From Pithys albifrons albifrons (Eukaryota; Chordata; Aves; Passeriformes; Thamnophilidae): a stretch of 64,000 nt of DNA. The stretch covers positions 23,517,066 through 23,581,065 of the forward strand of contig NC_092467.1 of NCBI RefSeq assembly GCF_047495875.1, given 5' to 3'. The notes under the pieces are model-generated. The model had not been told where the DNA came from, ran no database searches, and was given only the letters and a program-made list of their open reading frames with translations. Both the position numbers and the translations under genes were made by a program. This document shows positions 1 through 14,000 of the stretch, piece by piece; positions within the stretch are counted from its first letter, which is position 1; every line of letters starts with the position of its first letter.

Positions 1-1996
1 AGAAGATCTCTGTACCTCAAACAGAAATAGTGGAACTGCTCAGGTTGGGCTGGCAGAGTTTGAGGAATTGATTTTCCCCCTCTAAGAGGCTGTGGCATTA
101 TGTTACTCTCAGAAGACTTTACTGTTTCTTTACACCCAAAACAAAACTTTAATCCAGAGTTTAAAAGCAAGCCCCTTCATCGTTACCAGCCGCTCTTCTT
201 TTGAGGTGTTCCCAGTTGGAATTATCTGTATCCCAGATAGTGTCCCAACCATCTCAAAAGCCTTTCCACTATCTACAGCAAGGCTATGTGTTCCTTAACC
301 CGCTGTGCTCAGGTACACAGAGGCAGACGTTATCCCTTGCACTGGAGAAGAGCCAGGTGAAGCCAAAGAAAGGGAGGCGCTCCGAGGTGCTGTTTTAAAG
401 TAAGTATCATCCCTTTCTAAATTACTTTAATTACTTTTCGAGAATTTCAGTTTGTGGAACAACTTCATTCACTTAAGCACAAAGGTTGCAAAAAGAGACT
501 TACAGAGCAGCTTCAATAAAGCTTCTCTGCACATTCTCCCTCTCTGAGCCATCTCACTGCCCAGCCAGTGAAGTCTTTGCCCTGAACATTGCTGGACAGA
601 AAATGAATTCTATTGATGAGGAAGCTGTGCTTTACTAAGTCCTTATGCATCATCTTGCTTCATGATGAAATGTGGTCTCTTAGTAGTATAGTGTGAGGCT
701 ATCCAAATCTTTTTCAGGACAGTAGGAGTCTGGCACCCAGGGTATGATTTCAGTGCATCCCATTACATGTTGTGGGATGTGCAAATTAATCCTTCTGTAT
801 TCAGCTCTGGATTGGGGTAGGATGTGTGCTCTGCCCACATACATACATGGAGAATGTAGGCAGCCAGCATTCAGGGCACTTGGAGAAGCAATCCAGGCAA
901 ATAAAATGAGTCTTAACAGGGAGCCAGGATTGCTTTCTAAGCCCTCTGCCCTGCATAAAACAGGACTTAAATTATCCCTCTATCTCTTTCATTGAGTGAT
1001 CCTGTGAGGTCAAGGTTGAAATGATTGATAGAGCAGTGAAATGAAGTTTTCTTACTGCTTAGCTTATCAGAAACACTAGTTCAAAATTAAATTTCACTCC
1101 ATAGAAAAGTGGCATTTGCCACGCTGGATCCAAACCATTGGTCCATTCAATACTTTGCTAACCATGCTAGTCCAAAGGCAGGGCCTAAAAGATGCTCAGC
1201 CTCCTTCACAGCCTGGACTGTGTTATTGTAGCAAGAACATACTGGATTATCAGTGGCTGTGAACACTTAGTGCTTGGTGAGACAACAGAGGACTTGAAGC
1301 CAGGAGACCCAGTTCCTTCATGTGGCTTGCACCTAACACAGTTTGTTTGAGCAAGGTTGTTACATGTTTCCTGGACTTGTTTTCCCATCTCTAAAACAGG
1401 AAAGGTGATGTTGCTTGTAAAAGCACTTTAAAATTGTGGTGAGTTTCTTTAGAAATGCAGTGGTATAGCTGACACCATGAAGCATGAGCCTGTGTTACCT
1501 TTGGAGTGCAGCTGTCTTGGCATATAGAGCTAAAATGTCATACAATCACAGGTGTGCGGCCTGCTCAGAAGATGCCTTTCTCTTACAGTCTCTGTTACTG
1601 GCTTGCAAATGAATGGTCAGGTTTCAGAGTTGTCTGTACTTCAATGTTGCTACACAGTGAGTTTCTTTTCACAAATAAAGTTCATCTTCGAAACGGCGTA
1701 TTCAAAAATGAGCCTTAGGTCACAGTTGCTGTTTGAATCCCAAGCCTTCAGTCAGCATCACAATCCCTATGAGATTGTGCAGAGGGCACAGCTAGAAGTG
1801 CAGGTAGGGAGGGCACTGGTGGAAATGTGGAGTAGCACAAAAACACTTCCTGCAGCCAGCCATTCACTTGCTATTTGAAGCCTAGACTGGTGAATAGAAG
1901 TATTGAGAAAGAAGGGGTGGGTGAAAGAGGTATCTTTTTCTGTGCAGCAAAATTTTCAGTATTCAACCTTTAGCATTCTGCCCTTTTCTCTTTCAG
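1..1996 (+). other. RNF220: RNF220 intron, no exon recognised
   Basis: No open frame with splice sites and RNF220 similarity is visible here. The short frames present lack coding character. It ends in a normal polypyrimidine tract and cag before the exon at 1997. Confidence 0.6.
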
Positions 1997-2052
1997 TGGT
2001 GGCACACCCAGTACTCGAATAACACCAGAGTTTTCTAAATGGGCCAGTGACG
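1997..2052 (+). CDS. RNF220: RNF220 internal exon (GGTPSTRITPEFSKWASD)
   Basis: A 56-nt exon follows the acceptor tttctctttcag and ends at GACG with donor GTGAGT. It starts with the last base of a split codon and leaves one base over, which pairs with the AA that opens the next exon to give Glu. The peptide PEFSKWASD is characteristic of RNF220. It is a linker just before the coiled-coil and RING. Confidence 0.9.
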
Positions 2053-5000
2053 GTGAGTGTGGAACTTTTAAATTATTAATTTGTAAGCTACAGAAGGGCA
2101 GATAGATGTTCCATATATTCTGCTTGTCAGTTCTTTGGCAAGGTAGTTACTGATACTCTTGCAGAGTGTAATCAGATACGTGTGCACGTACAATCACACT
2201 GTCTTTTTGAAACTTTAGAGCACAATTAACTGTGGTCAGTGGCAGCTGGGGAAGTTCCCAAAAATACCCCCTTAACTGGTGTGATGATAAGAAGTGGGGG
2301 TTGAATTGACTTACTGTTGTGTCATTAAAAGGCAAACTGCTGTATTACAGAGGGAGCCAACAGAGCCTGACTTGTGTGATGGTGGTGTTCAGCTGCTGGG
2401 GGTTTAAAAGCACACAGGTGCATCTATTGCTTGGGTTTTTCTTCAACTACTTGCTTAACTTCCCTTCCTTGAAAGTGAATGCTAGAGACTTGTTTCATAA
2501 TCTTTTGGGTAGATCTTGTCCTTTCTGCCCTCTGTATGGGAAGAAAAATGTACATCTTTGAAGCCTGTACCTTCAGAGTAGGAACTCTTAAGATCTGTCC
2601 TACATCATGACCTCTAGTTGAGACTACAGAGCAAATAAGTTAATGTGAATATGTACCTTTGTATGCATTACTTGAAAGCTCATAGCATTAAGAAGGAAGG
2701 GAGAAGTGTTAAAACCATTTGACTCCTGTTTTTTTTTTATTTAATGCCAACAGCACTAGAAGTGTAAACAGCAACCTAGTGGAAATATGAGAATAATAAA
2801 ACCTGGCGCTTTCCAGCTGCAGATGCCAAATCCATTTCCAGAGCTGGGCAGTGCTGTTCCAGCTGCCTTAGGTAGAGAATTGAAGCTCAGCGACCTGAAG
2901 AGACCTGTCCCAGTGATTTTGTTTCCTGTTCTGTTACTGTCATGCTTTGGGCATTTGATTCCCAGCCTTGAAAGTACCTACAAGACATAACTGCTTGCCA
3001 GTGGGAGGGGGGTGAATAGAACCAGTTTTGCCAAGGGCATGATGGTTAAATGGAGAACATAGGATATCTATTGCAGGCATTTTCTTCTCTGGAATAGGTA
3101 GTCGTATTTATTTTCTGTGATGCAGGAGCACTCGCTTGTAGGTATAGTCAGCTGCAGTAGCTACAGCCTCAGAGGTGGTGAGGAAACATCCATGACCACA
3201 CTTGCTATGAGCTGTTTTCTTTGTACCTTTTATTACCTGAAGCCACAGTGCTGAATCTACAGCCCAGGGCCTGGCCCCAGGGCAGTTCATCTCTCTGATC
3301 TCCAGCTGGTATCTCACACCCTCTCCAGTGCTGGAAGCAGCCATGATGAGCAGTTTTGTCATACTAGTTACCTGGCATGTATTTTTCTTCTATATGAGGG
3401 GTCTCAGCAAAAGGGAGAAGCTAAAAGCAGGGTCTGGACTGAGTGGATTTGCTGTGGACCCACTTCCATGTGGCAGCAACCCTTCTAAATGAAATCCTCG
3501 CTTAAACAACTGGAACATCTGTGAGGGTCAGTCAGTATGAAGTGGAGAAACTGGTAAGGGTTGTATCTTCTTCAGCCCCAAATCATAGAAACATTCTATC
3601 CGGAGAGAGCCCTGCTGCCAGACAGGGACATGTAGCATTGGTGTCTTCTCTCTCTTACTGAGACTTGTCATGAAATGGCTCGTTGGGGTCCTCTGAAACT
3701 TTGACTCGCTCAGACTATTTCATTGCAATGATCAAATGTTCTCCTGCTAATTCTTCTGTTCTTCCCTCAGCAGAAATGCCCTCAACGAGTAATGGTGAAA
3801 GCAGTAAACAGGAGACCATGCAGAAGACCTGTAAGAACAGTGACATTGAAAAGTGAGTGTGAAGTGGATAGCTTCCATTTTTCTTGTTTTGAAGAACCGT
3901 AGTGTCCCATTTGGTGCTCCCAGAAGCAGTGGTAGTCTGAGGGTAGGCATATTTGAAGCTTTTACTACTGAGAAGTTGTGCTCCAACTTGAAGCGTGGAC
4001 ATGGAGCACTTGCGGCTGCTGTGCTCACAGAGGGCCTGTGGGGAGTGATCCACCACATATCTGTGTGGGCAGGTACCCAGTGACAAGGAATTGGGTGCAG
4101 CTTCCAAAGGGCTTCTCTACTGCAAATTGCTGCCCTCTAAAGTATGTAAGTCGATCTATCCATTCATTCCACTATGATCTAGTTAAGGTAGGTTTTCAAT
4201 TACGTGTTGCATAACAGCCTAGACTAGAGCTGGAACTCTGGACAAAAGATGAAAATTCAAAACCCACTTTAACTTGACAAAAGGAATTGGCTTGTCAAGC
4301 TGTGCTTTGATCTTTTTGATTCCTCTTGCAAATGTATCTTGGGGTCCTACTTTTACTGGAGAAGTTACCTTTTTGTTGCATCTTGTTTTTTGAGGGCAGT
4401 CTTTCACGTGGCCTTTATTCTGTTTTCTCCATGGTATCTGCATATTTCACCTTCCATCTCTCCAGCGAAAGGGAATCCCTCAGCAACACTGTAATTTGGC
4501 AGAAGCCTCAATGAGAGAATTTTTTTTCCATAAGATACATATTGTGCCTTTGAATGGTTTCTAACATAAATAATGTCTGAGTTTCTTATCCGCAACCTTC
4601 CAGTGATTCAGAAGCTTAAGTCCCAGTGTTTGAATATGCAGTAGTGCTGGGGACTCTTGGGCATCTCCTTTCCTGTCCCTTTCTGCTCACTGAATGTGCT
4701 GGAGTCTAGTCTGGGATAGAAATAAATGGTTTGATTTGCACTGTTCGTTTGAGTAACAACCTGTATCCTCAGCCTCCTTCCACATGCTCCTAGGACAACT
4801 TACTGCTCAGACAGGTTTGATGGTCAAAACCTAAAACTACAGGCTCTTCTCTGCTGCCATGGACTGCATTAGCTGGGATGGGGCAGAGTTTTAAGTTGAT
4901 TTAAGTTGATGTAAAACATTGCCCCAAGATCAAGTGAGAGATCAAACAGCTTGGATGAGGTGGAAGCAATTAGGTAATGATGAGTTTTAGACATGACATC

Positions 5001-8000
5001 TGGAGTGGGGGGAGGCCACAGATAATTTGGGAGGGGAAGAAAATCTGGTGAGAGCATTAGGATGACTTTACAGAAAGTTGTCATTTTTTTAATGCAGTTT
5101 GTTCTCCTCCTGCCCCTGGGTCCTGACTTGAGAGGTTGTATCCCCAGTACATTTCTGGATCTCTGGCAGTTCAGGCAGCCTGACAGAACATATGTTCACA
5201 GTCAGGGGTTAACTGGGGAAACTCCCTGCTGCAGAGGAAACTTTACCACTGCTTTGCCGTCTCGGCACTTTCCTTTTTACAAGCCTTTTTGTTAGCATGT
5301 CCCAAATGTTGTCCATCGGCTGTTCGATGCTTCTCAGTGTGCAGACTTTGGCCAAGAACCACTGAGTTTGGGAGCTTCCAGGTCAGTACAGAAGGAGATT
5401 TGTCCTTACAGCGAGCCAACCCTTGCATGCTGTCTTGGTGGCAAGGACTCATCCCTTCTGCCCTAATCTGTCAGCCTCTGTCTCAGCTGCTGCTTGGCTT
5501 CCCTTTGGGCCTTCTGCCTGTCAGCCCAGCAGCCCTCCACCCTTCCAGATCCTCTCCTATTGAAAATCTTTAAACTGCAGGAGCTGAAAGGATTTGACAT
5601 TTTCCAGAACACTTGAGCTCAAGTGATAAAATTGACATAGCTTTAATAATCTGATCAAAGAGGCTTTAGCTGGCACCTTTTGAAGGGTCCCAGAATCCTT
5701 TCCAAACAACTCTCATGCTAACATTGCTGTGAAGTGGGGAGAGCGTGTATATGTATGTGTGTGCACACACGCTTTGCTCTGTAATAACCTTGCCCCACTA
5801 AAGCTTCAGTTCTGCTAAAAGTTCTGCTAAAATAGAAATTACAGGAAATTCCTTAAATGTCTTGTTCAGTCTTTCCAGTAATGCTAATTTTTGAAAGTAG
5901 TAGGGGGACCTTTTTATTTAGGGTGCTTTCTTTCACTGAGGTTCAGAAAACAAGATGGTGTTTCAGGTGGAGAATTCATAGCTGCTTTTTTTGCTGTCCT
6001 TTCCTTTGAGATTCATGTGTGATAAATAGTTTCTGTCCTGCCATTTAAGGAGTCTGAATGCTCTGTGTGCTTGTCTGTGTAGAGGGGTTCTGCTAAATTA
6101 ATTGATAACAGGGATCAGAGCTAGAAGCCTACAGAAAAGGAGGGGGAAGGGACTCCCACTGTCTGGCTGCTTCCCACTCCACTGCTGAGCCATGATATAT
6201 GGCGACCCAGCCCAAAAGGCTAAATTGATTCATCTCTAGTTCCTGTTTCTTAATCTGGAGCTAAATTGGTTTCATTTTTCTTGTTTTGGGAGGTGCTTAC
6301 AGGAAGTTTTTGGCAGCATGACTTTACTCCATTGTTTGTAACTTCAATTTTTGCCTTTAAATGGGAGCATTATTGATTGGCATGTTAAACCTTCTGTAGC
6401 ATCTGATTAGCATTTTAAAAATTGTCCAAAAGCACATGGCTTAGCACCTGTGTCAGCTGTACTCTCCATTTAGAGAAGTAGCTAATAGAGTTAGCAGTGA
6501 TCTGCTTATTGATCCTTCTCTCATAAGAATGACATTCCTTCCTCCCCTCTTCCAAAAATAAGTCCTGGCAAAGAAAGCAGTGTGTTTTTCTTTGTTTTTT
6601 AATCCATTAATACAGTACAGCAAGCAGTCCTTCTTTTGGCACACAGCTAACCTTCTTTGCATATGCAAATTAATTTGATCTAAACTTTTGTCTGTATGAG
6701 ACTCTCTTGGATGTAGAACAACTAGATGGGTTTTGGGGTAAGGTGTTTGTTGGCCCACTCCTTGTGCCATGCCAGGTTATCAGTAGCTTGGACAAGTTGA
6801 TCTCATCTCGTAGTGTTGAACTTAACGTGCAGCCAAGGTAGTGAGACACATGGTAGTGCTCCCAGCTCTCCTTCCCAACACTGCAGGGTGTCTCAGTGCT
6901 CCTGAGCTTTTCTAAATCGACAGTGTGAAGTGTCTGGGAGACACCCTGGGGTGTCATCGGGAGAGATGTGGGAGCATCACATCTGAGCTATGCCTGTCTG
7001 CTGAAGACCCCAGCCACTGCCAAGGCAAAGCTCAGCTGGTGCAATGCTACTTTACCTCAGCTTGAGATGCAGCTTTGCTTAGAGAGAGCAGCTGGTCCCT
7101 AATTGCCCAGGCATCCTCCCCAACTCCTCCACCAACATCGTATTCTCAGCAGAAGCACTGTTGCACACAGAGACCTGCAAAAAACACCTTCCTCACAGAA
7201 AGTCTTCCTCTGCACTCCCTTCCAAGATGCTGCCTGTGAGGGTCTGGTGCCATTTTGAAACAGAGGTTCCCTGGGGTTAAAAGCCAGCATCTTAATTCAG
7301 AGCGCCAATGTTCAATTTTGCTTTCTGCCACCAGACTAGATTGCAGGCCAGCGAGAGAGTCTGGGTTAGTGGCCCACTGGGTCACCTCCCATTTGTTTTC
7401 CTCAATTTTGTGTTGTCATAAATTCATTCCAGCCCGTTGTGGTTGATCAGTTTATCTCCGCCGGGGCAGGGAGCGCTGCGAGCATGATATATGGCACAGA
7501 GCATTGTAGCCAGCCTCTCCATGAATCACTCCAGCTGTTTGGTGTCAGCCCCAAAGCAAACAGGACTTGGCCGCTGAGCGGTGACTACGATGAGCTCAGT
7601 ATGGGAAGAGACATGACGTATGAATGTTTATTTAATAATTCTCTAATATTTCCAGTGGAGTGTGGCTGTGCCTTCTGGGAGGGGTGAAAGGGGGGCAGGT
7701 TGAAGAGGGAAACTCTAATCTGTTGGGGTGGGTCATAAATCAGGCAGACAACATCATTAATCAGGGATGGGACAGAAGTGGAAGGAGGTGGGACTGGAAC
7801 TGCCATCCTCAGTGGGAAGGGGGCTGTGCTTTTTTTTTTTGTAAAACAAATCTTGTTTCTGATTCTGCCTGGCCCCAGCCATGCTGCCTGCATAATAGCA
7901 AACCCGGACACAAGGCTGTTTAAGTGAGTATGCTACCTCTGCTCTGAACCTTGCAATACGAGCCTTCCAAGCATTAAATCCCTTTATAATTATCTTCTTT

Positions 8001-11000
8001 ATAGAACACTTCATGCTTATCGTGCTTCACTGGATAAGACGTTCATTGGGTTAAAAAGAGGGGTTTAGAGACAAAAAGCAATTGTATTTGTTTTATTTTT
8101 CCTGTCTCCTCTTTCCTCCCCTTCCCCCCCACCTCACCTCTTTCCAATCCAGCTGCTCTGAAACATCAGCTCTGGAGGGGCTCTGGTGCAGCAGCACAGG
8201 AAGGAGCATCAGTTAAAATTAAACAAGTTTACGTGGGGGTCCTTGTGCAATGAATCAAGCATGTGCAAGCGGTCAGGGAGGTAGCAGTGCTCCCAGGCAG
8301 GCGGGTCAAGGCAGGAGCAGAGTGTGTGTAAAGCCAAAGGATTAGCAGAGGCCTGAAAAGGGAAGGAGCCACGCTTAAGCTGGTATGTCAGAGGGAAACA
8401 GAAGCTGTTGTGAATTCACACCACAGGATAAACACTTCCCAGCCCTTCTCCATAGTGTCACACTATTAATAGGCTTTGCTGGGAGATAAGAACATCTCAT
8501 AGCAAAGACAGAATTAAAAAATTACCTCGAGTCATAAATGAACTAACCCTTTGTGTTCTGCAAGAGCATGATGTTGCTAGTGGGTCCAGTCCTAGAGCAA
8601 CCCATGTGAACCTGAGCGAGGATCCGGGAAGCTGAGCTCAAGTGTGGGATCATCAAAGCCAGGCTGAGAAAGAACTGCTGGGCTGTGCTAGTCATGTCCA
8701 GATTTTTATCTTTATTAGGTTTTAGTGCTTTTCAATAATTTGGTAGTGTTTCCGTAATTTCGATACTTTTTGTATTTGTACTGTATACTTGTGTTCACTG
8801 TTGAAAGGGTGCAGAGGTAGATGTTCCATTTCTTGACAAAGCGAGACTTTGGCATTACTTCATCCTCTAGGCTGTGACAGTAGAGAGCTGGGCTGTGTTT
8901 CTTTATTCTTCTCCGTCTTCTAACTGTTGGGTAGAAGTTGCATGTGCCAATGGTGGTCTCAAAACTGTAATTTTATCAGTGTTGTGGTTCTTCACAGGGT
9001 GATGGTCAACTAAGCTGAGGGAGGCAGGCTGACTGTACAAGCTCGGACCTGGGGGAAGGTGGTATCTGTTTAGTGCAGCTGTTGTCTGGAGGTTTGGTCT
9101 AATTTCATGGATTGGGGCAGTTTTCTGTAGATTTGGGCATCTTCATATGGGAAAGGACTCTCAATGTCTGTTCATGCTGTGATGTTTAAAGCTGAACCAT
9201 CTGCAAACCCAAAGGGGCTGCTGGTTTCAGGGACGATAGCATCCCTGTCCCATAACTGGTGAAAACCCCCAGAAGGAACTTCATTCCTTTGTTGGGCGTG
9301 CACTTTAGGCATCTCACCATTTATGTCTTTTTGCCTGCCTGTTCTTTTCTTTCTGTCTTTTTTTTTTTTTTTTCCCCCTTAGTTTCAGAAATGCTGTTAA
9401 CTTTAATTTGTAGAGTTGCTTCCTGGGAATGAAAAATCGATGGGGGGCTATCGCAGTGTGAAATTCGACTGTCACTATTGAGCTATAGAGTTACCAAGAT
9501 GTCTTAGAAGGTAAAAAATAAATCGTGGCCCAGCAAGTGCTCAGCTGTGCTATTTCAAAGGGGATATGAGGCTGATGGTCTGTTAGAGGGTACTTCAGTT
9601 AGATGGATGATGATTCCCTGTGAAATATTGGAGTTATTCCATAGGTAAGAGAAACTTTAGCTTATAAGACGCAAACACCTGCCTTCTAGCAGACAAATTC
9701 TGCCCTTAGATGTGTGAGCAGCTTGTCAGAGAGAGGATTCATCCCTAAAATGAGACTGTTGTGTTTAACAATGTCTCTGATGGAGCATTGTGGATCTTGC
9801 TATATTCCTTCTGAAAATATTTTGAGGATGTGACTGTTTGTTCACATCGCTTAACTACACTGCAAGACTTAGGAGGCAGGGACTGATACTATTTTTTTAG
9901 GAAATGTTTGTGTGGTGCCCAGATGATCTCAAGAGAAAAGTAACAATTATTTTTACGAAGGCTGCATTCCCTGTTTGGATGGAAATGTTCCTTTGAAAAG
10001 CTGAAAAGGGATCATGTTGTACCCCCTCCGCTGCCAGTTTGCTGTAACTCTCCTACATCTGCTGAGGGGCAGCCCTGGCTGCACAGGCTGGCTGTGTGCT
10101 GGTGGTGACAAGGCTACTGCTTTCCTTGGCACTCACTGCCTGTTGTGGCCAGACTCAGTGTTTGTGCTGTGCCAGCTGCTGTATGACAACAGGATGATTG
10201 TAATTACAGCTCTTGGTAGTTTATGCATTTCTTAGGCTACAGTTAATAAGTATAAATATGAAATAGTAGTAAAAAAACACCAGTTTGTGTTACACTTCAC
10301 TAAACCACATCTGGGACAACTGCAGAGTTGGTAATCACTTCTCTTACACTTGTATGCACAGTTGCAATACCGCTGAGGGGAGCTTACTGCGGCAAGGAGT
10401 GTTAAGCCACATCTAGTTAAAGCTTGGTAAAGACTTCCAGAAGAATTGAATGACAGAAGAATTCATTGTGCTCTTGTATCTCCTTCACTGCTGTAACACA
10501 GAACACGGCACTGCCTTTCCAGAAGCAGTGTAATAGCAAGTAATGTAATTAAAGTACTTTAATATCCATGTTGAATTTTTTCCCTCACTTTGTAAGGGCT
10601 TGTCCTGACCATACTCCGCACCACTACGATCACTTCATCCCATTTTTCCATTTTCTTTCTTCCTTTGTGATTGTTTTTGTCTGCAAAAAGCTGTCATTTC
10701 CCACTCAGTTGCATAAGCATTACGGCTTTTCCCTCAAAGGGCTCGCTTATGACCTGTCCTTCCACTGCACTGCTGGTTTCCTCTTCCAGCTCTGGGATCA
10801 CAATTGGTTTTATGATACTAATGTGCCATGGCCTCCTTTAATAGCCTCGTGTTTCTTTTTGAAGGCACAATTACCTTAAATGATGCTAATTCTGATCCCT
10901 TCTTTCCTCGTAAAGGAAACACCATCCGTGTAAAAAGTTCTAGGGCGGCAGCAGCAGTTGTAGGAAGCTGTCTGGAGGGCGTGTTATCGCACTGTCCTTG

Positions 11001-14000
11001 TGTACCTCCAATCAGCGATCGTGACTGGGGGTTCTGGAAAGCATATCAACTCCATGGTAAAGCCCTTAAAAGGCTATAGATGAGTCCAAGTGCTGCTGTA
11101 GTAGCATAGATATTTCCTGTTTATTTTGGTTGTTTGGATGTGGGCCATGGGATTTGAAGGCATTTTTTTAATAGCTTGCAGAGGCTGACTGCAAAACTCA
11201 GCTGCATGTCCAACCTTCTGAGCACCATTCCACCCTAGGAATCTGCTATCCCTCTTTCACCTTCATGGATATTTTATAATTTTGTGCCCTGATCGTCCAG
11301 CCAAAGCTACCAATAATCTCAGACAAGCTCTGGGCCACAGTAAGATGACAAGTTACAGCTGCCATAAGTCTTCCAGTAGAAAAATAGACCTGCCTAGCTA
11401 TACGTGGAGCTTGGTCATAATCCAAACATGTTTACTTGTGGATGGAGGCAAGTTTCAATAGGCTGGATCCTCTAACCTGAGTGCCTCAGAGGGAGCTGCA
11501 TCTTCATTTCCACTGTATGCCTTTCTTGGCCCTGGTTTGTACTAAGACAAAGACCACGGTGCACCTTCACAGATCTGTTAGAAATACAGTTATGGTACCA
11601 GCATGAAAGATACATTGGAAAGGTGAACTGAGATATTAACACATTAGATGAGAAATTATTTCTGTTTAGGAACTTTGTTTAGAGAATAATTTTCTAACTC
11701 AGCCTGTGCTGCCTCAACAAAACCTTGCTGCAGCAAACCATTTTTCTGTAGCATGGCTTTTTCCTTTATTGCCAAATCTGCTCCAGTAAAGCAATGGGAT
11801 TGCATTTATTTTCTCTTTGGAACAGGGGACATAGTCTCTAAATCTAAATCAGAATGACCCATGCATTCTTTCTCACAGCTTTCATGTCGAACCATAATTG
11901 CTCAAATGGCACATTTAAAATTTTGGCGCAAGCTCAGACTTTCGCTCACCGCCTTTTTAAATAAGTCCCAGTGGCCAGCGGATACTGCGTAGCCCTACAA
12001 ATGCATCCAAACATGCTGACTCTGAGGCTCCTTCCATTCTGAATGATCAGCAGTGCCATCTGTCTCTGTTTTGATTGGGGCTGGGCACATGTGTCCCAGC
12101 GAAACATGGGCCAAAAAAAAAAGAAGAGAAAGAGCCAGTGCCTGAATTTACTTCCCACTTCTGTGAAGACATTGTTTGGTTCTGTGCTATGGAGGCAGGG
12201 GAGATATGAAAGCAAAATTAATTCTTCTGTCATTAAATTCTTCAAGGAATCTTTACCCAAGTCGCTACTAAATGTGACTTACAATGCCTTCTTGTAGTGG
12301 TAAGCTCCCCACAGTGGTATTGCAATGGTGCATGCAAGTGTAAGAGAAGTAATTCCTCTGTGGGGAAAAAGAGACAACATTTTTGGTTTGCATCAAGATG
12401 AAATTACTCAGAAGCAAACTCTGAATTTGGCAAGCAGATGCCAGTACTAACAAGTTGTGCAAGCAAGTATAAAATAGAGGCGCTCGTGACTGAGAGCGCC
12501 TCAGTGTTGTGTGTGTGCCCTTGCATGCACCCCGCTCCAAATTCACAACTTAGAACACGGAAATTAGAATGGGGAACATTGCATTATTCATAACTTGGCA
12601 ACCATAAGCCAAGGCTCTCCGCCAAAGTAAACTATTCTCTATAATTACAGGTGAAGCAACATTCTTTAATATCTTACAATACAAAAACATCATTAATCAA
12701 AGAAAGAGGTCTTTTTTTCCTAGAGGACAATAAATTAGCATCCTTGCCAATTTCCTCAATACATGTGACAATGTTTTACAGGATTATAAGTCAGCCTCTT
12801 TAAAGAAGGTTAGTCTAAAAACAAATAAACCCAATAAATGAGATTTTTAGCTAAATAAAGGGGAAGCCAGCTCCTAAAACATTGATGGCTTGCCAGAAGA
12901 TTTGCTTTTAGCACTGGCAGTCTTGCAAACCGAGGGTCTAAACTTCACTTGATGTGATTTGACATGGCTCTACTCTAAAGAGCTTTGCTGGGCTGTTTTT
13001 TACAGCAAGAGAACTGGCCCCTTCTGCTGTAACCAGCTCATCTAGTGAAATAAAATCTCAGTACATTGTGCCAGTCCGGTAGCCCACATGTTGTGGGGTG
13101 ATTCGCAGTCAATCTGCCATCAGTGCCTGACACTGAGCATCTTTCAGAGAGTTAAGAGATTGAAAATGCCTGAGCTGTGTCTGTTTCCTTTTAAAGCCAC
13201 CTGTCACTTTCTTTTTAAAAACTTTCTTATCAGTTTAAGTGTTTTGCTTGTTAGTGACAAAGGGGGCTTTTTTTCAGCTTCATGTTATGTTCTTGCACTC
13301 TAGTAAGTGTAAAAGGCCTTTGAGTCTGTGGATCTCCCACTGACTTCAGTAGTGCTCACCCACATCTGCCAAAATATTAAGTCCCAATAACCTTAGCCCT
13401 AGCACTTGCTGCAGGTGATGCCTGATAAATTGGGGGGGGGGCAAATTCTTTCATCAGGTTGAAAACAGAAACAATTCTTATCCCAAAAATGACAAAGGTG
13501 TTTATAGTTAGTGTTTGAAATTCAGATAGCGAGGGAGTTGTGTTGAAGACAGTGTATGAGTGAGAGCTGAGGCAGCATCACCATACTACCAGGTGTCACA
13601 GAGCTATGCACAGCATGTTACAGGCTAATAAACAGGGTCTCTTGTCTGAAAAAGTTGCCCTTTCACCAAAATGTAAATTGGCTATGAGAGCAGGCTTGCA
13701 ATTACATGATTGTGCACTGCTGTTGGAGTAATTTTTTGGATCATTTTATCAAGTCTTGAAGATTTGTGCCCCACAAAGTGAGGACTGCAGCAGGCTTTCT
13801 CTTCTGCAGTGTAGCAGTGGTTATGATAATTGTCATCTACAGCCAGGGTTGGATATGGCCTGGGGCAGTTTCTCTGCTCCTGGAATCTTACTTAACTTGA
13901 CTCTGCCTTCAAAGCATCGACCAGTCTGTTTCTAATATTTATGATATGTAAGCAGCTAGTGACCTGACCTCTGCCCTTTCTGCACAGAGGTGACATATAT

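Noticed and set aside
3715..4107. 130-codon minus-strand open frame
   Set aside because: It is antisense to a validated RNF220 exon and has no similarity of its own.
5740..5775. GT/CA-rich patch as a microsatellite
   Set aside because: The run is short and interrupted (TGTATATGTATGTGTGTG then CACACAC), too imperfect to list as a repeat locus.
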